Positions 51,777-60,811 of a stretch of DNA of 64,000 nucleotides are shown here, piece by piece. Origin of the DNA: an uncultured Acidimicrobiales bacterium (GTDB taxonomy: Bacteria; Actinomycetota; Acidimicrobiia; Acidimicrobiales; SZUA-35); assembly GCA_938021675.1 (NCBI GenBank), contig CALIFY010000043.1, forward strand, positions 1-64,000, written 5' to 3'. How positions within the stretch are numbered: position 1 is the first letter of the stretch; every line of letters begins with the position of its first letter. A program made the translations under genes and the position numbers. The notes under the pieces were generated by a model. That model was not told the origin of the DNA, ran no database searches, and was given only the letters and a program-made list of their open reading frames with translations.

Positions 51777-52732
51777 CCGACGAGAACGTCCTCGATCCAG
51801 CCTCTCGTCCCGAAGAACCCTCGGTAGACGACCCGAAGGCTGCTCTCGCGGTGCCGGTTGAAAACGCTGGGGGGCTGACCCGGAAACAGATCCAGGCCGA
51901 GCAGCGCCGAGTGCTGTTGAGGAGCCCGGCATTTATTGTCGGCACGTTGATCGTACTCTTCTGGATTTTCGCCGCGCTCTTTCCTGGTCTGCTCACCACT
52001 TGGGACCCAAAGGATTTCGTGACCGACGCCAACGGTGCTCCTGTAGTCCGCGAGGGGCCGAGCGGTACCGCCTGGTTCGGTACAGACAAGGTCGGTCGCG
52101 ACGTCTTCTCCCGAGTCATCTACGGGGCCCGGCCGGTCTTGATCGTTGCGCCGGTTTCCGCTGCGGTCGCCGTGGCCGTTGGCACACTTCTCGGTTTGGC
52201 CATTGGCTATTACCGAGGCTGGTTCGACGAGATCGTGAGCCGGATCATCGAAGGCTTCTTATCCGTCCCAGTCATTCTGCTCGCCATCATTGTGCTCTTC
52301 ACGTTTGGCTCGTCGCGAGGGGTAATCATCGGCACGATCGCCGTGTTGTTTACGCCGGTGGTGACGAGAACCATTCGAGCTGCAGCGTTGGCCGAATCCC
52401 AACTCGACTACGTAACTTCAGCGAAGATGCGAGGTGAAAATGGGCTGTTCATTATCGCTCGTGAGATCTTGCCGAACATCACCGGAGTGATCGTGGTCGA
52501 ACTGACCGTCCGGCTCGGGTTCGCCATCTTTACGGTGGCTACGCTGGCATTTCTCGGCGTTGTAGCCGAAGACCTGACAGATGCTGACTGGGGCGTCGAT
52601 GTCTCCCAGGGGTATGAGCTAATCCCAAACGGTATTTGGTGGCCGACCGTATTCCCAGCGCTGGCGATCGCCAGCATAGTCATCGCAGTCAATCTCATCG
52701 CTGACTCGGTCGACAAGGCGACAAAATCATGA
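51773..52732 (+). CDS. Peptide ABC transporter permease, DppC/OppC type
   Basis: 319 residues. A long cytosolic N-terminus (about 60 residues), then six helices; DppC signatures WFGTDKVGRDVFSRVIYGAR and the EAA-like loop SAKMRGENG. Forms the channel heterodimer with the DppB-type protein. Overlaps by four bases at both ends with its neighbours, so the operon is tightly coupled. Confidence 0.93.
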   Translation: MTDENVLDPASRPEEPSVDDPKAALAVPVENAGGLTRKQIQAEQRRVLLRSPAFIVGTLIVLFWIFAALFPGLLTTWDPKDFVTDANGAPVVREGPSGTAWFGTDKVGRDVFSRVIYGARPVLIVAPVSAAVAVAVGTLLGLAIGYYRGWFDEIVSRIIEGFLSVPVILLAIIVLFTFGSSRGVIIGTIAVLFTPVVTRTIRAAALAESQLDYVTSAKMRGENGLFIIAREILPNITGVIVVELTVRLGFAIFTVATLAFLGVVAEDLTDADWGVDVSQGYELIPNGIWWPTVFPALAIASIVIAVNLIADSVDKATKS

Positions 52733-54777
52733 CGACAAATGAGCAAGCCGACGACGCTCCAGCGCCAGCTCTTTCCATCGACGATCTCCACATGGCCTAT
52801 GTCGTTCGGGGGATTCCCCGGGACGTGTTGCGAGGGGTTTCGCTCCAAGTAACCCAAGGTGAGGCCTACGGACTGGTCGGCGAGTCGGGGTGCGGGAAGT
52901 CGACAACGGCATACGCTGCGCTGCGGTATTTGCCAAGTAACGCCCGAATACTCGATGGTTCGATTTCTGCCGATGGCCGGGATTTGACCGGTATGTCGAG
53001 CCGGGAGCTGCGGGAATTCCGCGCCTCGCATGCGTCGATGGTCTACCAGGACCCCGTCCAGGCGGTGAACCCCGTGCTGCGGATCGGTCCCCAGGTAGCT
53101 GAGTCGTTTCGGATCCTTGGGCAGTCGAAGGCCGAAGCTCGGGAGTCGGCGCTGCAGGCGCTACATCGGGTTCGGATCGCATCGCCAGAGAGCGTGATGG
53201 AACGCTATCCGTATCAGCTATCGGGAGGCATGCTGCAACGAGTAGTCATCGCCATGGCCCTTGCCGGGGATCCCAAGCTTCTGGTGCTCGACGAACCGAC
53301 TACCGGTCTCGACGCCACGGTCGAAGCCGAAGTACTCGATCTCGTTCGAGACCTCCGCTCGGAGACGAACGCATCCATCTTGCTCATCGCTCACAACCTC
53401 GGTGTCATCCGTACGATGTGCGATCGCGTCGGCGTGATGTATGCCGGTCGAATCGTTGAGGAGGGCACGGTTGCCGATGTGTTTGACGATCCGAGTCATC
53501 CATACACCGTCGGCATGCTGAATTCGATCCCTCGTCGCGGCGTGCGCAAAACCGATCGTGAACTGTTCGCTATCCCCGGCAACCTGCCTCAGATCGGTGA
53601 TCCGTTGCCGACGTGTGTGTACGTCGACCGGTGTCCGATCGTTGGCGATGTGTGCCATACCGAAATTCCGCCGGTGGTGGCCCGAAGCGACGGCCATTGG
53701 ACCCGCTGCCATTTCCCGGACAAGATCGATGAGGTTCCACAACCGGAAGACGTCAGTTCGGTAGCGGAGATCGGCGACGAGGAGATCATCGGAATCCACG
53801 GGGTCTCAAAGACGTTCCGCCAACGGGGACAGGACGTTCCGGCGCTGGTCAGCATCGATCTTGGTTTCGCCTCGGGCGAAACGCTTGGGATGGTTGGCGA
53901 GTCCGGGTCGGGCAAGTCGACGCTGGCCAAGACCATGGTCGGTGTTCATGAGCCAGACGATGGTGGCGCAATCACCCTTCGAGGCCGGGAGATGGCGGGG
54001 AAGGCGACCCAACGCCGACACGAGTCGATCCAAGCAATACAGATGGTTTTCCAGAACCCCGATTCGGCCCTCAACCGGTCGTGGACGGTGCGCCGTATCT
54101 TGGCCAGGTCGGTCAAGAAACTGACCGGCGTCGGTGGTGATGAGGCAGACGAACGGGTGCGGGAGATCGCGGCAGCGATGCGGTTGTCGCCACGGCACCT
54201 CGACATGCGGCCTCGCCAGTTGTCCGGCGGGCTTAAACAGCGGGTGGCGATCGCCCGTGCGTTTGCCGGGGATCCCGAGGTCGTGGTGTGTGACGAGCCG
54301 ACTTCGGCGCTTGATGTGTCGGTGCAAGCGGCCATTTTGAACCTGCTGGCGCTGCTCCAGCGCGAACAGCACACCAGCTACCTGTTCATCAGTCACGACA
54401 TCGGCGTTGTTCGTTACCTGGCCGACCGAATCGCCGTCATGTACGTCGGTAGAATCGTCGAGCTCGGCACCACCGGCGATATCTTTGCCGGGCCGGTACA
54501 TCCATACACCGAGGCGTTGCTTTCTGCGGTTCCGAGTATCGATGGTGTCGCTGCCGACCGGATCCCGCTCGACGGCGATATCCCATCGCCGAGCAACCCA
54601 CCGGCGGGGTGTGTTTTTCACACTCGATGCAAGTACCGCATCGTCGGAACGTGTGATACCGACGTTCCCCCGGTAGTCGATGCCGGGGGCGGCCATAGCG
54701 TGAGCTGTCATCTGTCGCTGGAACAGTTACCGACCCCGGTGCAGATCGTGGCATCCGGGTCCGATTCGCCGGGGTGA
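52729..54777 (+). CDS. Fused DppD-DppF peptide ABC transporter ATPase
   Basis: 682 residues with two complete ABC ATPases in one chain. First half: Walker A GESGCGKST, signature LSGGMLQR, Walker B LLVLDEPTTGLD. Second half: GESGSGKST, LSGGLKQR, VVCDEPTSALD. Each half ends with the Cys-containing oligopeptide C-terminal extension (RCPIVGDVC and RCKYRIVGTC). Fusion fixes a 1:1 ratio of the two ATPases. Last gene of the operon. Confidence 0.95.
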   Translation: MTTNEQADDAPAPALSIDDLHMAYVVRGIPRDVLRGVSLQVTQGEAYGLVGESGCGKSTTAYAALRYLPSNARILDGSISADGRDLTGMSSRELREFRASHASMVYQDPVQAVNPVLRIGPQVAESFRILGQSKAEARESALQALHRVRIASPESVMERYPYQLSGGMLQRVVIAMALAGDPKLLVLDEPTTGLDATVEAEVLDLVRDLRSETNASILLIAHNLGVIRTMCDRVGVMYAGRIVEEGTVADVFDDPSHPYTVGMLNSIPRRGVRKTDRELFAIPGNLPQIGDPLPTCVYVDRCPIVGDVCHTEIPPVVARSDGHWTRCHFPDKIDEVPQPEDVSSVAEIGDEEIIGIHGVSKTFRQRGQDVPALVSIDLGFASGETLGMVGESGSGKSTLAKTMVGVHEPDDGGAITLRGREMAGKATQRRHESIQAIQMVFQNPDSALNRSWTVRRILARSVKKLTGVGGDEADERVREIAAAMRLSPRHLDMRPRQLSGGLKQRVAIARAFAGDPEVVVCDEPTSALDVSVQAAILNLLALLQREQHTSYLFISHDIGVVRYLADRIAVMYVGRIVELGTTGDIFAGPVHPYTEALLSAVPSIDGVAADRIPLDGDIPSPSNPPAGCVFHTRCKYRIVGTCDTDVPPVVDAGGGHSVSCHLSLEQLPTPVQIVASGSDSPG

Positions 54778-54852
54778 AGATCTGGCGAATCGTCACCGTT
54801 TAGGGTTCTTCGGGTTTCGGGTCGGCTCGCCACCCGGCACACTGTCCGACCG

Positions 54853-56499
54853 ATGTCTGGCTCGACCCTCACCCTTCGCCCCTGGCAACGCCGCGCTCTA
54901 GACGCATTCCAGGCCACCGATCGACCAGATTTTTTGGCGGTCGCTACTCCCGGAGCTGGTAAAACAACCTTTGCCCTCACCGCGGCCAGATTGACGATGC
55001 CGAACTTGCCGGGCCGGCTCGTGGTGATCGCTCCGACCCGACATTTGAAGGAGCAATGGGCCGACGCCGCTCAGCGGTTTGGGCTTCACCTCGTCGTCGA
55101 TTGGGTCCCGGGAGATTTGGTCCCCGGCGATGCCCATGGGGTGGTTTCCACCTATCAACAGGTCGGTAGTTCGCCCGAGGCGTTTTTCGATTTGTCTCAA
55201 GGTGGTTTCGCCATCCTCGACGAGGTCCACCACGCCGGAGAGGAACGTTCCTGGGGTGATGGTGTTCGGGCTGGTTTCGACGCTGCCGCTCGGCGGCTGG
55301 CTTTGTCTGGCACCCCGTTCCGCAGCGATACACAATCGATCCCGTTTGTCGAGTACCACCTGGACGAGGCCGTACCCGACGTTGAGTATGGGTACAGAGA
55401 GGCGTTGAGCGACGGAGCTGTCGTCCGCCCGGTGTACTTTCCACGGCTCGGTGGTCATATGGAATGGACGGCGCCGGACGGGGCGCAGCTTGCGGCCTCG
55501 TTCGACGATCCGCTGGTTCGCACTCAGGCCAACCAGCGTCTTCGTGCGGCGCTCAGCCTGGAGGGTGAGTGGCTCCCCGCGGTGCTGCGGCACGCCAACC
55601 AGCAGCTGCAACGGATCCGGGAGCAGCATGCCGACGCCGGCGGGTTGGTCATCGCATCGGACCAAGATCATGCACGCGGCATTACAAAGCTCCTCCGGGA
55701 CCGATTTGGGGTTTCCGCCGAACTTGCCCTCAGCGACGATCCTGATGCCTCGGCTCGCATCAGCGGGTTCGCCCGGTCGAACAAACCGTGGATCGTGGCG
55801 GTCAAGATGATTTCCGAAGGGGTCGACATTCCTCGTCTCCGGGTCGGCGTGTTTGCCACTAACACCACGACGGAGCTGTTCTTCCGCCAAGCGGTGGGTC
55901 GGATCGTGCGCCACCTCCCGAATTCAGGATCGCAACGGGCCTACATGTTCATTCCGGACGACCATCGTCTGCGACATTATGGCCACACGATCGCCGACAC
56001 CCGGCGACATAGCCTGGTGAAGAATTCGCGCGAAGTAGAGGCCGCGGAGCGAACAGCGTCCGATGCTGATCAAATGTCGTTGTTCGCCGTCCATTCGGCA
56101 ACCGCCTCCGACCTCGATGGTGAAACCGATATTTTTCTGGAAACAGGAGCCGCGCCGGTCGCTGAGCCGGAGATCAGCGATGATCTCGTTATCGATCTTC
56201 GCCAGTTGCCGCCACCGGCCTCAGGGGGCACCCTGCTCAGCTCCGGTGGCGGGCAAGACGGTTCGTTCGATCGAAACGAGCGAGATCGTCTACGGCGAAT
56301 CAACCAGGACCTCACCCAGGAATTGGTGAAGCTCACCGGTCGGGCTCACAAGGCGGTCAACGCAGAGCTCAATCGGCGTTCCGGTATTGCCAAGACGGCG
56401 GAGGCCACGATCATCCAGCTCAACCGTCGGTCTCGTACCGCCGAGGAGTGGCTTCGCCAAGAGCATCGTCGGCGCCGGCACGCCGGACGCACCGCGTAA
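54853..56499 (+). CDS. Superfamily 2 DNA/RNA helicase (ResIII/XPB-like)
   Basis: 548 residues. Walker A TPGAGKTT (about residues 34-41), DEVH box (DEVHHAG), motif III SGTPF, and a helicase C domain (ISEGVDIPRLRVGVF, FFRQAVGRIVRH). The C-terminal 100 residues are charged and probably helical. Resembles stand-alone ResIII-type helicases common in actinobacteria. Convergent with the DNA ligase gene, which hints at DNA repair but proves nothing. Confidence 0.88.
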   Translation: MSGSTLTLRPWQRRALDAFQATDRPDFLAVATPGAGKTTFALTAARLTMPNLPGRLVVIAPTRHLKEQWADAAQRFGLHLVVDWVPGDLVPGDAHGVVSTYQQVGSSPEAFFDLSQGGFAILDEVHHAGEERSWGDGVRAGFDAAARRLALSGTPFRSDTQSIPFVEYHLDEAVPDVEYGYREALSDGAVVRPVYFPRLGGHMEWTAPDGAQLAASFDDPLVRTQANQRLRAALSLEGEWLPAVLRHANQQLQRIREQHADAGGLVIASDQDHARGITKLLRDRFGVSAELALSDDPDASARISGFARSNKPWIVAVKMISEGVDIPRLRVGVFATNTTTELFFRQAVGRIVRHLPNSGSQRAYMFIPDDHRLRHYGHTIADTRRHSLVKNSREVEAAERTASDADQMSLFAVHSATASDLDGETDIFLETGAAPVAEPEISDDLVIDLRQLPPPASGGTLLSSGGGQDGSFDRNERDRLRRINQDLTQELVKLTGRAHKAVNAELNRRSGIAKTAEATIIQLNRRSRTAEEWLRQEHRRRRHAGRTA

Positions 56500-56545
56500 T
56501 ACCGAGATTGAAAGCGAGTACGTAGAACGACGGATCCACGTACCG

Positions 56546-58198
56546 TCAGACGCCGGGAAGTAACGCTCGAACCGCGTCGAGCGTGTCGGCCGACAGGGGA
56601 TCCTTGTCCGGCCGGTAGCGGCGCACTCTGGCAAATCGGAGTGCCACGCCGCCCGGGTACCGGGTTGATGCTTGGGCCCCGTCGAGGGCGACTTCAACGA
56701 CGAGGTCGGGTGTGACCCACACGGTTTGGTCGGACTCCCGCGTCTTGCGGGCCTGAAGCGCCTCGGTTTGCCAGGCCAGTAGCTCGTCGGTCAGCCCTTT
56801 GAATGTCTTGCCGACCATGACCGGCTGACCGGTCTGGGGGTCGAGGGCGCCGAGGTGGAGGTTCGACAACCAGCCGTGCCGCCGACCGTGGCCCCATTCG
56901 GCGGCCAGCACCACCAGGTCGAGGGTGTACACCGGTTTGACTTTTTGCCACGACTTGTTTCGTCGGCCGGCCTCGTAGCCTCCACCGACAGCTTTGACCA
57001 TAACTCCCTCGTGTCCTTTGGCTATGGCTTCGTCGAACACCGTGGCCGCTTGCTGTGCCGTCTCGACGAAGGTCTGAGGTACCGAGTAGGACGGGGCGAG
57101 GCGATGGAGGGCGGCCAGCCTGTCGACCAGGGCGGTATCGATGAGGCTGCGCCCATCGAGGTACATGATGTCGAAGAAGTATGGTCTGAGATTCGTTGTC
57201 GGTCTGGTGTCGTCGCCGGACCTGGTCGGGTCGGTTCCGAACGCGCTCATGGTGTCTTGGAATGCCTGTGGTTCTTCGGCGTGGCCGTCGCCGAAGAATC
57301 CGAGTAGTTCGCCGTCGAGGACCGCCGACCGGCACGGGAGTGAGTGAGCTACGGCGACCACGTGGGGCAGCCTGGTGGTCACGTCGTTGAGGTTCCTGGT
57401 AAAAATCGAGACCTGAGCGTCATGCTCTGTGTCTGTGTCTTTGTCAATGTGGAGCTGGATCCTGGCCCCATCGAGTTTCCATTCGACCGACGCGGGGCCA
57501 ATGGTGTCGATGGCCCGTGCGACGTCGGTCGCGGTCGAGGCCAACATGGGCTGTATCGGTCGGTGTACCTCCAGGTCGATAGCCTCGACCGCCTCTGGGC
57601 CACCGGTGAGCGCTATATGGGCCGCCTCGCCGAGATTGCCTTGGAGCATGACACCTCGGCGCATCGCCGTACGCTTCACCCCTGCGGCTTTTGCCACCGC
57701 ATCGGTCATGACCCCTGCCAGTGCGCCTTGTCGGGCGTCGCCGACGAGAACCCGGCGGACAAAGCCTTGCTCTTTCTCATCGCAGACGGCAAGGTATCGT
57801 CGAAGTCTGTGCTGGCGGGCGGCCTCAGAACCCGGTCCGGTGAGGGTTGCGATTTCGCTCAGGAGTCGATCGAGGCCGGCGACGTCCGGGGTGTCTTGCG
57901 GTGGCGGGCGTCCCCCGACGCCTCGAACCTCTCCGGCTCCGAGATCGGACGCTGCGCCGTCTTTCGTGTCGACGTGGACGGCTGTCTCGTTCACGCCGTC
58001 GGCGTCGAGCTTCGATACCAAGCCCCAACCGACGCCGATCGAGCCCTGGCGGGGTGTTGCGAGAAGAAAGCCGATAGCGGGGACGACGTCGGTTGGCGAC
58101 AGGTTGGCGAGGAGTTCAGCCAACGCGTCGGCTTTCACCGTCCGTTTTGACGTGGCCCGCAAGCGCTCGGTCGTCTCGGCCAATCTGGCTAACCGCAT
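56546..58198 (-). CDS. ATP-dependent DNA ligase (LigB type)
   Basis: 550 residues from ATG 58198. N-terminal DNA-binding domain (about 1-200), adenylation domain with active-site lysine in EWKLDGARIQ, and an OB-fold C-terminal domain ending with RFARVRRYRPDKDP, as in archaeal-like bacterial ligases (mycobacterial LigB group). Accessory to the essential NAD-dependent ligase. The open frame to 58327 lacks similarity and was trimmed at the first plausible Met. Confidence 0.93.
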   Translation of the reverse strand: MRLARLAETTERLRATSKRTVKADALAELLANLSPTDVVPAIGFLLATPRQGSIGVGWGLVSKLDADGVNETAVHVDTKDGAASDLGAGEVRGVGGRPPPQDTPDVAGLDRLLSEIATLTGPGSEAARQHRLRRYLAVCDEKEQGFVRRVLVGDARQGALAGVMTDAVAKAAGVKRTAMRRGVMLQGNLGEAAHIALTGGPEAVEAIDLEVHRPIQPMLASTATDVARAIDTIGPASVEWKLDGARIQLHIDKDTDTEHDAQVSIFTRNLNDVTTRLPHVVAVAHSLPCRSAVLDGELLGFFGDGHAEEPQAFQDTMSAFGTDPTRSGDDTRPTTNLRPYFFDIMYLDGRSLIDTALVDRLAALHRLAPSYSVPQTFVETAQQAATVFDEAIAKGHEGVMVKAVGGGYEAGRRNKSWQKVKPVYTLDLVVLAAEWGHGRRHGWLSNLHLGALDPQTGQPVMVGKTFKGLTDELLAWQTEALQARKTRESDQTVWVTPDLVVEVALDGAQASTRYPGGVALRFARVRRYRPDKDPLSADTLDAVRALLPGV

Positions 58199-58271
58199 CC
58201 GGTATTCTGCCGCACATCGGCTGAGAGGAGTGAATCGGCGGAAGAAGTGAGTCCGCTTGGATCGGTCGCGC

Positions 58272-59015
58272 TCATCGCCAAGCGAAGACCGGTTGCTCGT
58301 ACTGATCCACCCTGGTGGCCAGCCCACGAATCGCTACATCGTGGAACTGGTGGATGATCGCTCCGGTCGGTGCGTGGATCAGGTCGCCGCCGATCGGTAC
58401 CTGAATGACCGGTCGGTCACTTTCGGGAATCGAGACGAACCGCACCGGCCGCGACAGCTCGGTCAGCGCGATGCGGTGAATCGAAGCCACTTCGTCGGGA
58501 TTGGCAACAGGATCGGCATCTCCAGGCGCCCAGAACACGAACGGTGAGATGACATAGCCGGACCGGGTCGGATAGTCGTCGAGCCGACCGAGAAGGTCGG
58601 CCTCGGTTACCGTAAGTTTGATCTCTTCCTCGATCTCTCGGATCGCCGCGCTGAAGGCCGTCTCGCCGCTGTCGAGTCGACCTCCGGGCAGCGCCCATTG
58701 GTTGGCATGGGAGTGCAGCCGGGAGCTGCGACGAGTCAACACGAGCGCGGCGCCGCCAGCCGTACCTTCGATCGAGCCGGTGAGCGCTGGGCCGAACTCG
58801 TCGGTGGGGTCGAACCCGGGAATCTGATCCAACATGGGTAACCGGTCGATCTCGGATGAGTCACAACCATGTTGCTCGGCGTCACTGTCGATCAATACCA
58901 CACCGACCGCGGCGTGTCGGCGGCCGTCCAGCGGGTATGTGCGGACAGTGTGCCGTTTCAGGTTCGAAGAGAGTTGGGCCCGTAACCGGTCGTCGAAGCG
59001 GATGGGGGCTGTCAT
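58272..59015 (-). CDS. NUDIX hydrolase, CoA-diphosphatase-like
   Basis: 247 residues. NUDIX box near the middle: GGRLDSGETAFSAAIREIEE with the catalytic REIEEE glutamates intact. N-terminal RRHAAVGVVLI and SRLHSHANQWALPGG resemble the NudL/CoAse subgroup. Likely hydrolyses a nucleotide-diphosphate substrate such as CoA derivatives; specificity is not decided by sequence. Ends 73 bases beyond the start of the ligase gene upstream on the same strand. Confidence 0.85.
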   Translation of the reverse strand: MTAPIRFDDRLRAQLSSNLKRHTVRTYPLDGRRHAAVGVVLIDSDAEQHGCDSSEIDRLPMLDQIPGFDPTDEFGPALTGSIEGTAGGAALVLTRRSSRLHSHANQWALPGGRLDSGETAFSAAIREIEEEIKLTVTEADLLGRLDDYPTRSGYVISPFVFWAPGDADPVANPDEVASIHRIALTELSRPVRFVSIPESDRPVIQVPIGGDLIHAPTGAIIHQFHDVAIRGLATRVDQYEQPVFAWR

Positions 59016-59024
59016 CGGCAGGGT

Positions 59025-59246
59025 TCAGCTCGTCGCAGACCGACGCCGTGATCGACGTCGCCAGAGCCGCCGGAGGAGTCGAAGCGACGCGCTGCCAGCC
59101 AACAACAACTCCATCGATGACGTCGCCGATGCTGCGCCGTTCCGGCGTTGGGCGGCCCGGCTCAGTGCCGCACCGACCAGTGCCAGGTCGGACACGAGAC
59201 CGATGAGGGGGAATCGTCGCGATGCACGGTTTCTGAAGAGTCCCAT
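59025..59246 (-). CDS. Small basic protein, hypothetical
   Basis: 73 residues with one hydrophobic segment (about 14-30) and an arginine-rich C-terminus (LLRRLWRRRSRRR). Nine bases before the NUDIX gene on the same strand, and TAAGTT lies eight bases before its ATG, consistent with a leaderless start of a two-gene unit. No recognised family; could be spurious. Confidence 0.4.
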   Translation of the reverse strand: MGLFRNRASRRFPLIGLVSDLALVGAALSRAAQRRNGAASATSSMELLLAGSASLRLLRRLWRRRSRRRSATS

Positions 59247-59346
59247 GGCTTGACAACTTAGCCTCGATCTTGCGGAGCTAGGTCGCTCTTGCCGAGTGGA
59301 CCGAACGTGATCGCCAATCGCCTACGCGGCTGACGTGATGTCGGCC

Positions 59347-59352
59347 TACACT
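59347..59352 (+). promoter_or_regulatory. -10 hexamer of a probable leaderless ribH promoter
   Basis: TACACT seven bases before GTG 59360. Confidence 0.45.
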
Positions 59353-59359
59353 CGCCGCC

Positions 59360-59851
59360 GTGGCCAGTGGAGACCAGCGGGCATCGATGCCAGAAGGTTT
59401 GACCGGAACCGGATTGACCATCGGGGTGGTTCGAGCTCGATGGAATCCCGACATCGTGTCCCGCTTGGTTGACGGTGTCACCCGCGGTCTGGCGGTGCTG
59501 AAGGTTACCCATACGACCGAGGTTGAGGTGCCTGGATGCTTCGAGATTCCGCTCGCGGCAAAGTATCTCGCCGAGTCTGGCCAGGTCGATGCGATCGTGT
59601 GTCTCGGCGCGGTGATAAGAGGACAGACCACTCACTATGAGCTGGTAGCGGGGGAGTGCGGTCGAGGTGTTCAAGACGTCCAGCTGGCGACCGGCGTCCC
59701 GGTGTTGTTTGGCGTGTTGACCGTAGAGAACGACGCCCAAGCGCTCGCTCGTACCGAAGGCCCTGGTGGGCACAACGTCGGTGAGGAAGCAGCCCACGGA
59801 GCCGTTGAGATGGCGCGATTGGCTCAGCGATACGCCCCGTTTCGGACCTAA
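59360..59851 (+). CDS. ribH: 6,7-dimethyl-8-ribityllumazine synthase
   Basis: 163 residues from GTG 59360. Penultimate step of riboflavin synthesis. Motifs: IGVVRARWNPDIV, VPGCFEIPLAAKYLA, CLGAVIRGQTTHYELV with the catalytic-type His (family usually GxTxHFDY), and PVLFGVLTVENDAQALAR. The arrangement is normal length. No other rib genes nearby. Its stop overlaps the next start (TAATG). Confidence 0.93.
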   Translation: MASGDQRASMPEGLTGTGLTIGVVRARWNPDIVSRLVDGVTRGLAVLKVTHTTEVEVPGCFEIPLAAKYLAESGQVDAIVCLGAVIRGQTTHYELVAGECGRGVQDVQLATGVPVLFGVLTVENDAQALARTEGPGGHNVGEEAAHGAVEMARLAQRYAPFRT

Positions 59852-60246
59852 TGGTGTCCAGCGAATCGTTTTTTCCTTACCGGTTTGATCGGAAGTATCT
59901 TGGAATCTGGTGGCCTCTCGGCGTTCGTGAAGATGTCGACGGGGTCACTCTGACCGACGATCGGTTCATCGCCACGTATGGCCGGCAGCGTCTTGAAACG
60001 CCGATGGCGAACATCACCGGCGCTCACATAACGCTGGACTATGACTGGTGGAAGGCGATCGGGATGCGACTCTCGTTCGTCGATGATGGATTGACGTTCG
60101 GCACTGCGGTTCATGGCGGGGTATGCGTGCATTTCGACCAGCGGGTCCGGCGAGTAATCGGCCGCAAGGATCATTCTGCGGTAACGGTCACCGTCGGTGA
60201 TCTCGACGGCCTGGTGTCGGCGATCATGGAGCGAGTGGATCGCTGA
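59851..60246 (+). CDS. Conserved hypothetical protein coupled to ribH
   Basis: 131 residues, start ATG overlapping the ribH stop by one base. Alternating beta-strand pattern rich in aromatic residues (FFPYRFDRKYLGIWWPLGVRE), resembling small PH-like or DUF-type proteins, with no clear catalytic motif or membrane helix. Function unknown; coupling to ribH may be for expression only. Confidence 0.65.
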   Translation: MVSSESFFPYRFDRKYLGIWWPLGVREDVDGVTLTDDRFIATYGRQRLETPMANITGAHITLDYDWWKAIGMRLSFVDDGLTFGTAVHGGVCVHFDQRVRRVIGRKDHSAVTVTVGDLDGLVSAIMERVDR

Positions 60247-60262
60247 AGCCCGGCTGGCTTGG

Positions 60263-60715
60263 TCACGACTCGTCTCGGGCGTGGCTCTCAGCTTGGGCCT
60301 TCAAGGAGGCATTCATCTCCTCAAAACCTTGCTTGGTCTGTTTGTCGAGCGACCTTCGCAGAAACGGCACGAGCACTCCGGAGAAGTGTTCGCTATGAAC
60401 CATTCGAGTGCCACCGTCAGGAGTTCCGGTGAGTTCGAACCGGTGTCGACCGTCGAAGACGCCAGCGATGCCGAGCCGGCCTAGCCATTCAAGGGATTGG
60501 CCAGGGATGATCTCGGTGATCGTTGGTTTGAAGGTCATAGCCTTGCCGCCGGGGGGCTGCAGGCGGTTGGTTAGACGCTTGCCGACCGCCAAGTCACCGG
60601 CTGCCGAGGTGATGAACGGATTCCAGTCGGCGTACCGATCGAGGTCGCTCAGGACCTGCCAAACGGTGTCGGGTGGGGCATCGATAGTGATTTCGGTGTG
60701 TAGATCATGGTGCAT
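60263..60715 (-). CDS. SRPBCC (START-like) domain protein
   Basis: 150 residues from ATG 60715 with GAGGAG eight bases upstream. Polyketide-cyclase/START fold: TEITIDAPPDTVWQVLSDLDRYADWNPFI at the start and a helical C-terminus. Binds a hydrophobic ligand; the ligand is unknown. Divergent from a TetR regulator with operator half-sites in the shared region, so probably repressed by it. The Met at 60730 would add five residues. Confidence 0.87.
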   Translation of the reverse strand: MHHDLHTEITIDAPPDTVWQVLSDLDRYADWNPFITSAAGDLAVGKRLTNRLQPPGGKAMTFKPTITEIIPGQSLEWLGRLGIAGVFDGRHRFELTGTPDGGTRMVHSEHFSGVLVPFLRRSLDKQTKQGFEEMNASLKAQAESHARDES

Positions 60716-60735
60716 GGTTTCACTCCTCACGCAGT

Positions 60736-60788
60736 CGCAACACTTGTTGCGTTACTGAGTGTGGCATCGATGGTAGCTAAACGCAACA
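60736..60788. promoter_or_regulatory. TetR operator: perfect palindrome plus third half-site
   Basis: CGCAACA-CT-TGTTGCG (60736-60751) is a perfect 7-bp dyad. A third identical half-site CGCAACA lies at 60782-60788, and TTGTTGCGTT/AACGCAACAA forms a wider inverted repeat. GATAAT (60797-60802) is a likely -10 for tetR. Placement between the two divergent starts is ideal for repression of both genes. Confidence 0.75.
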
Positions 60789-60811
60789 AAAAGTGCGATA
60801 ATGTGGATCTG

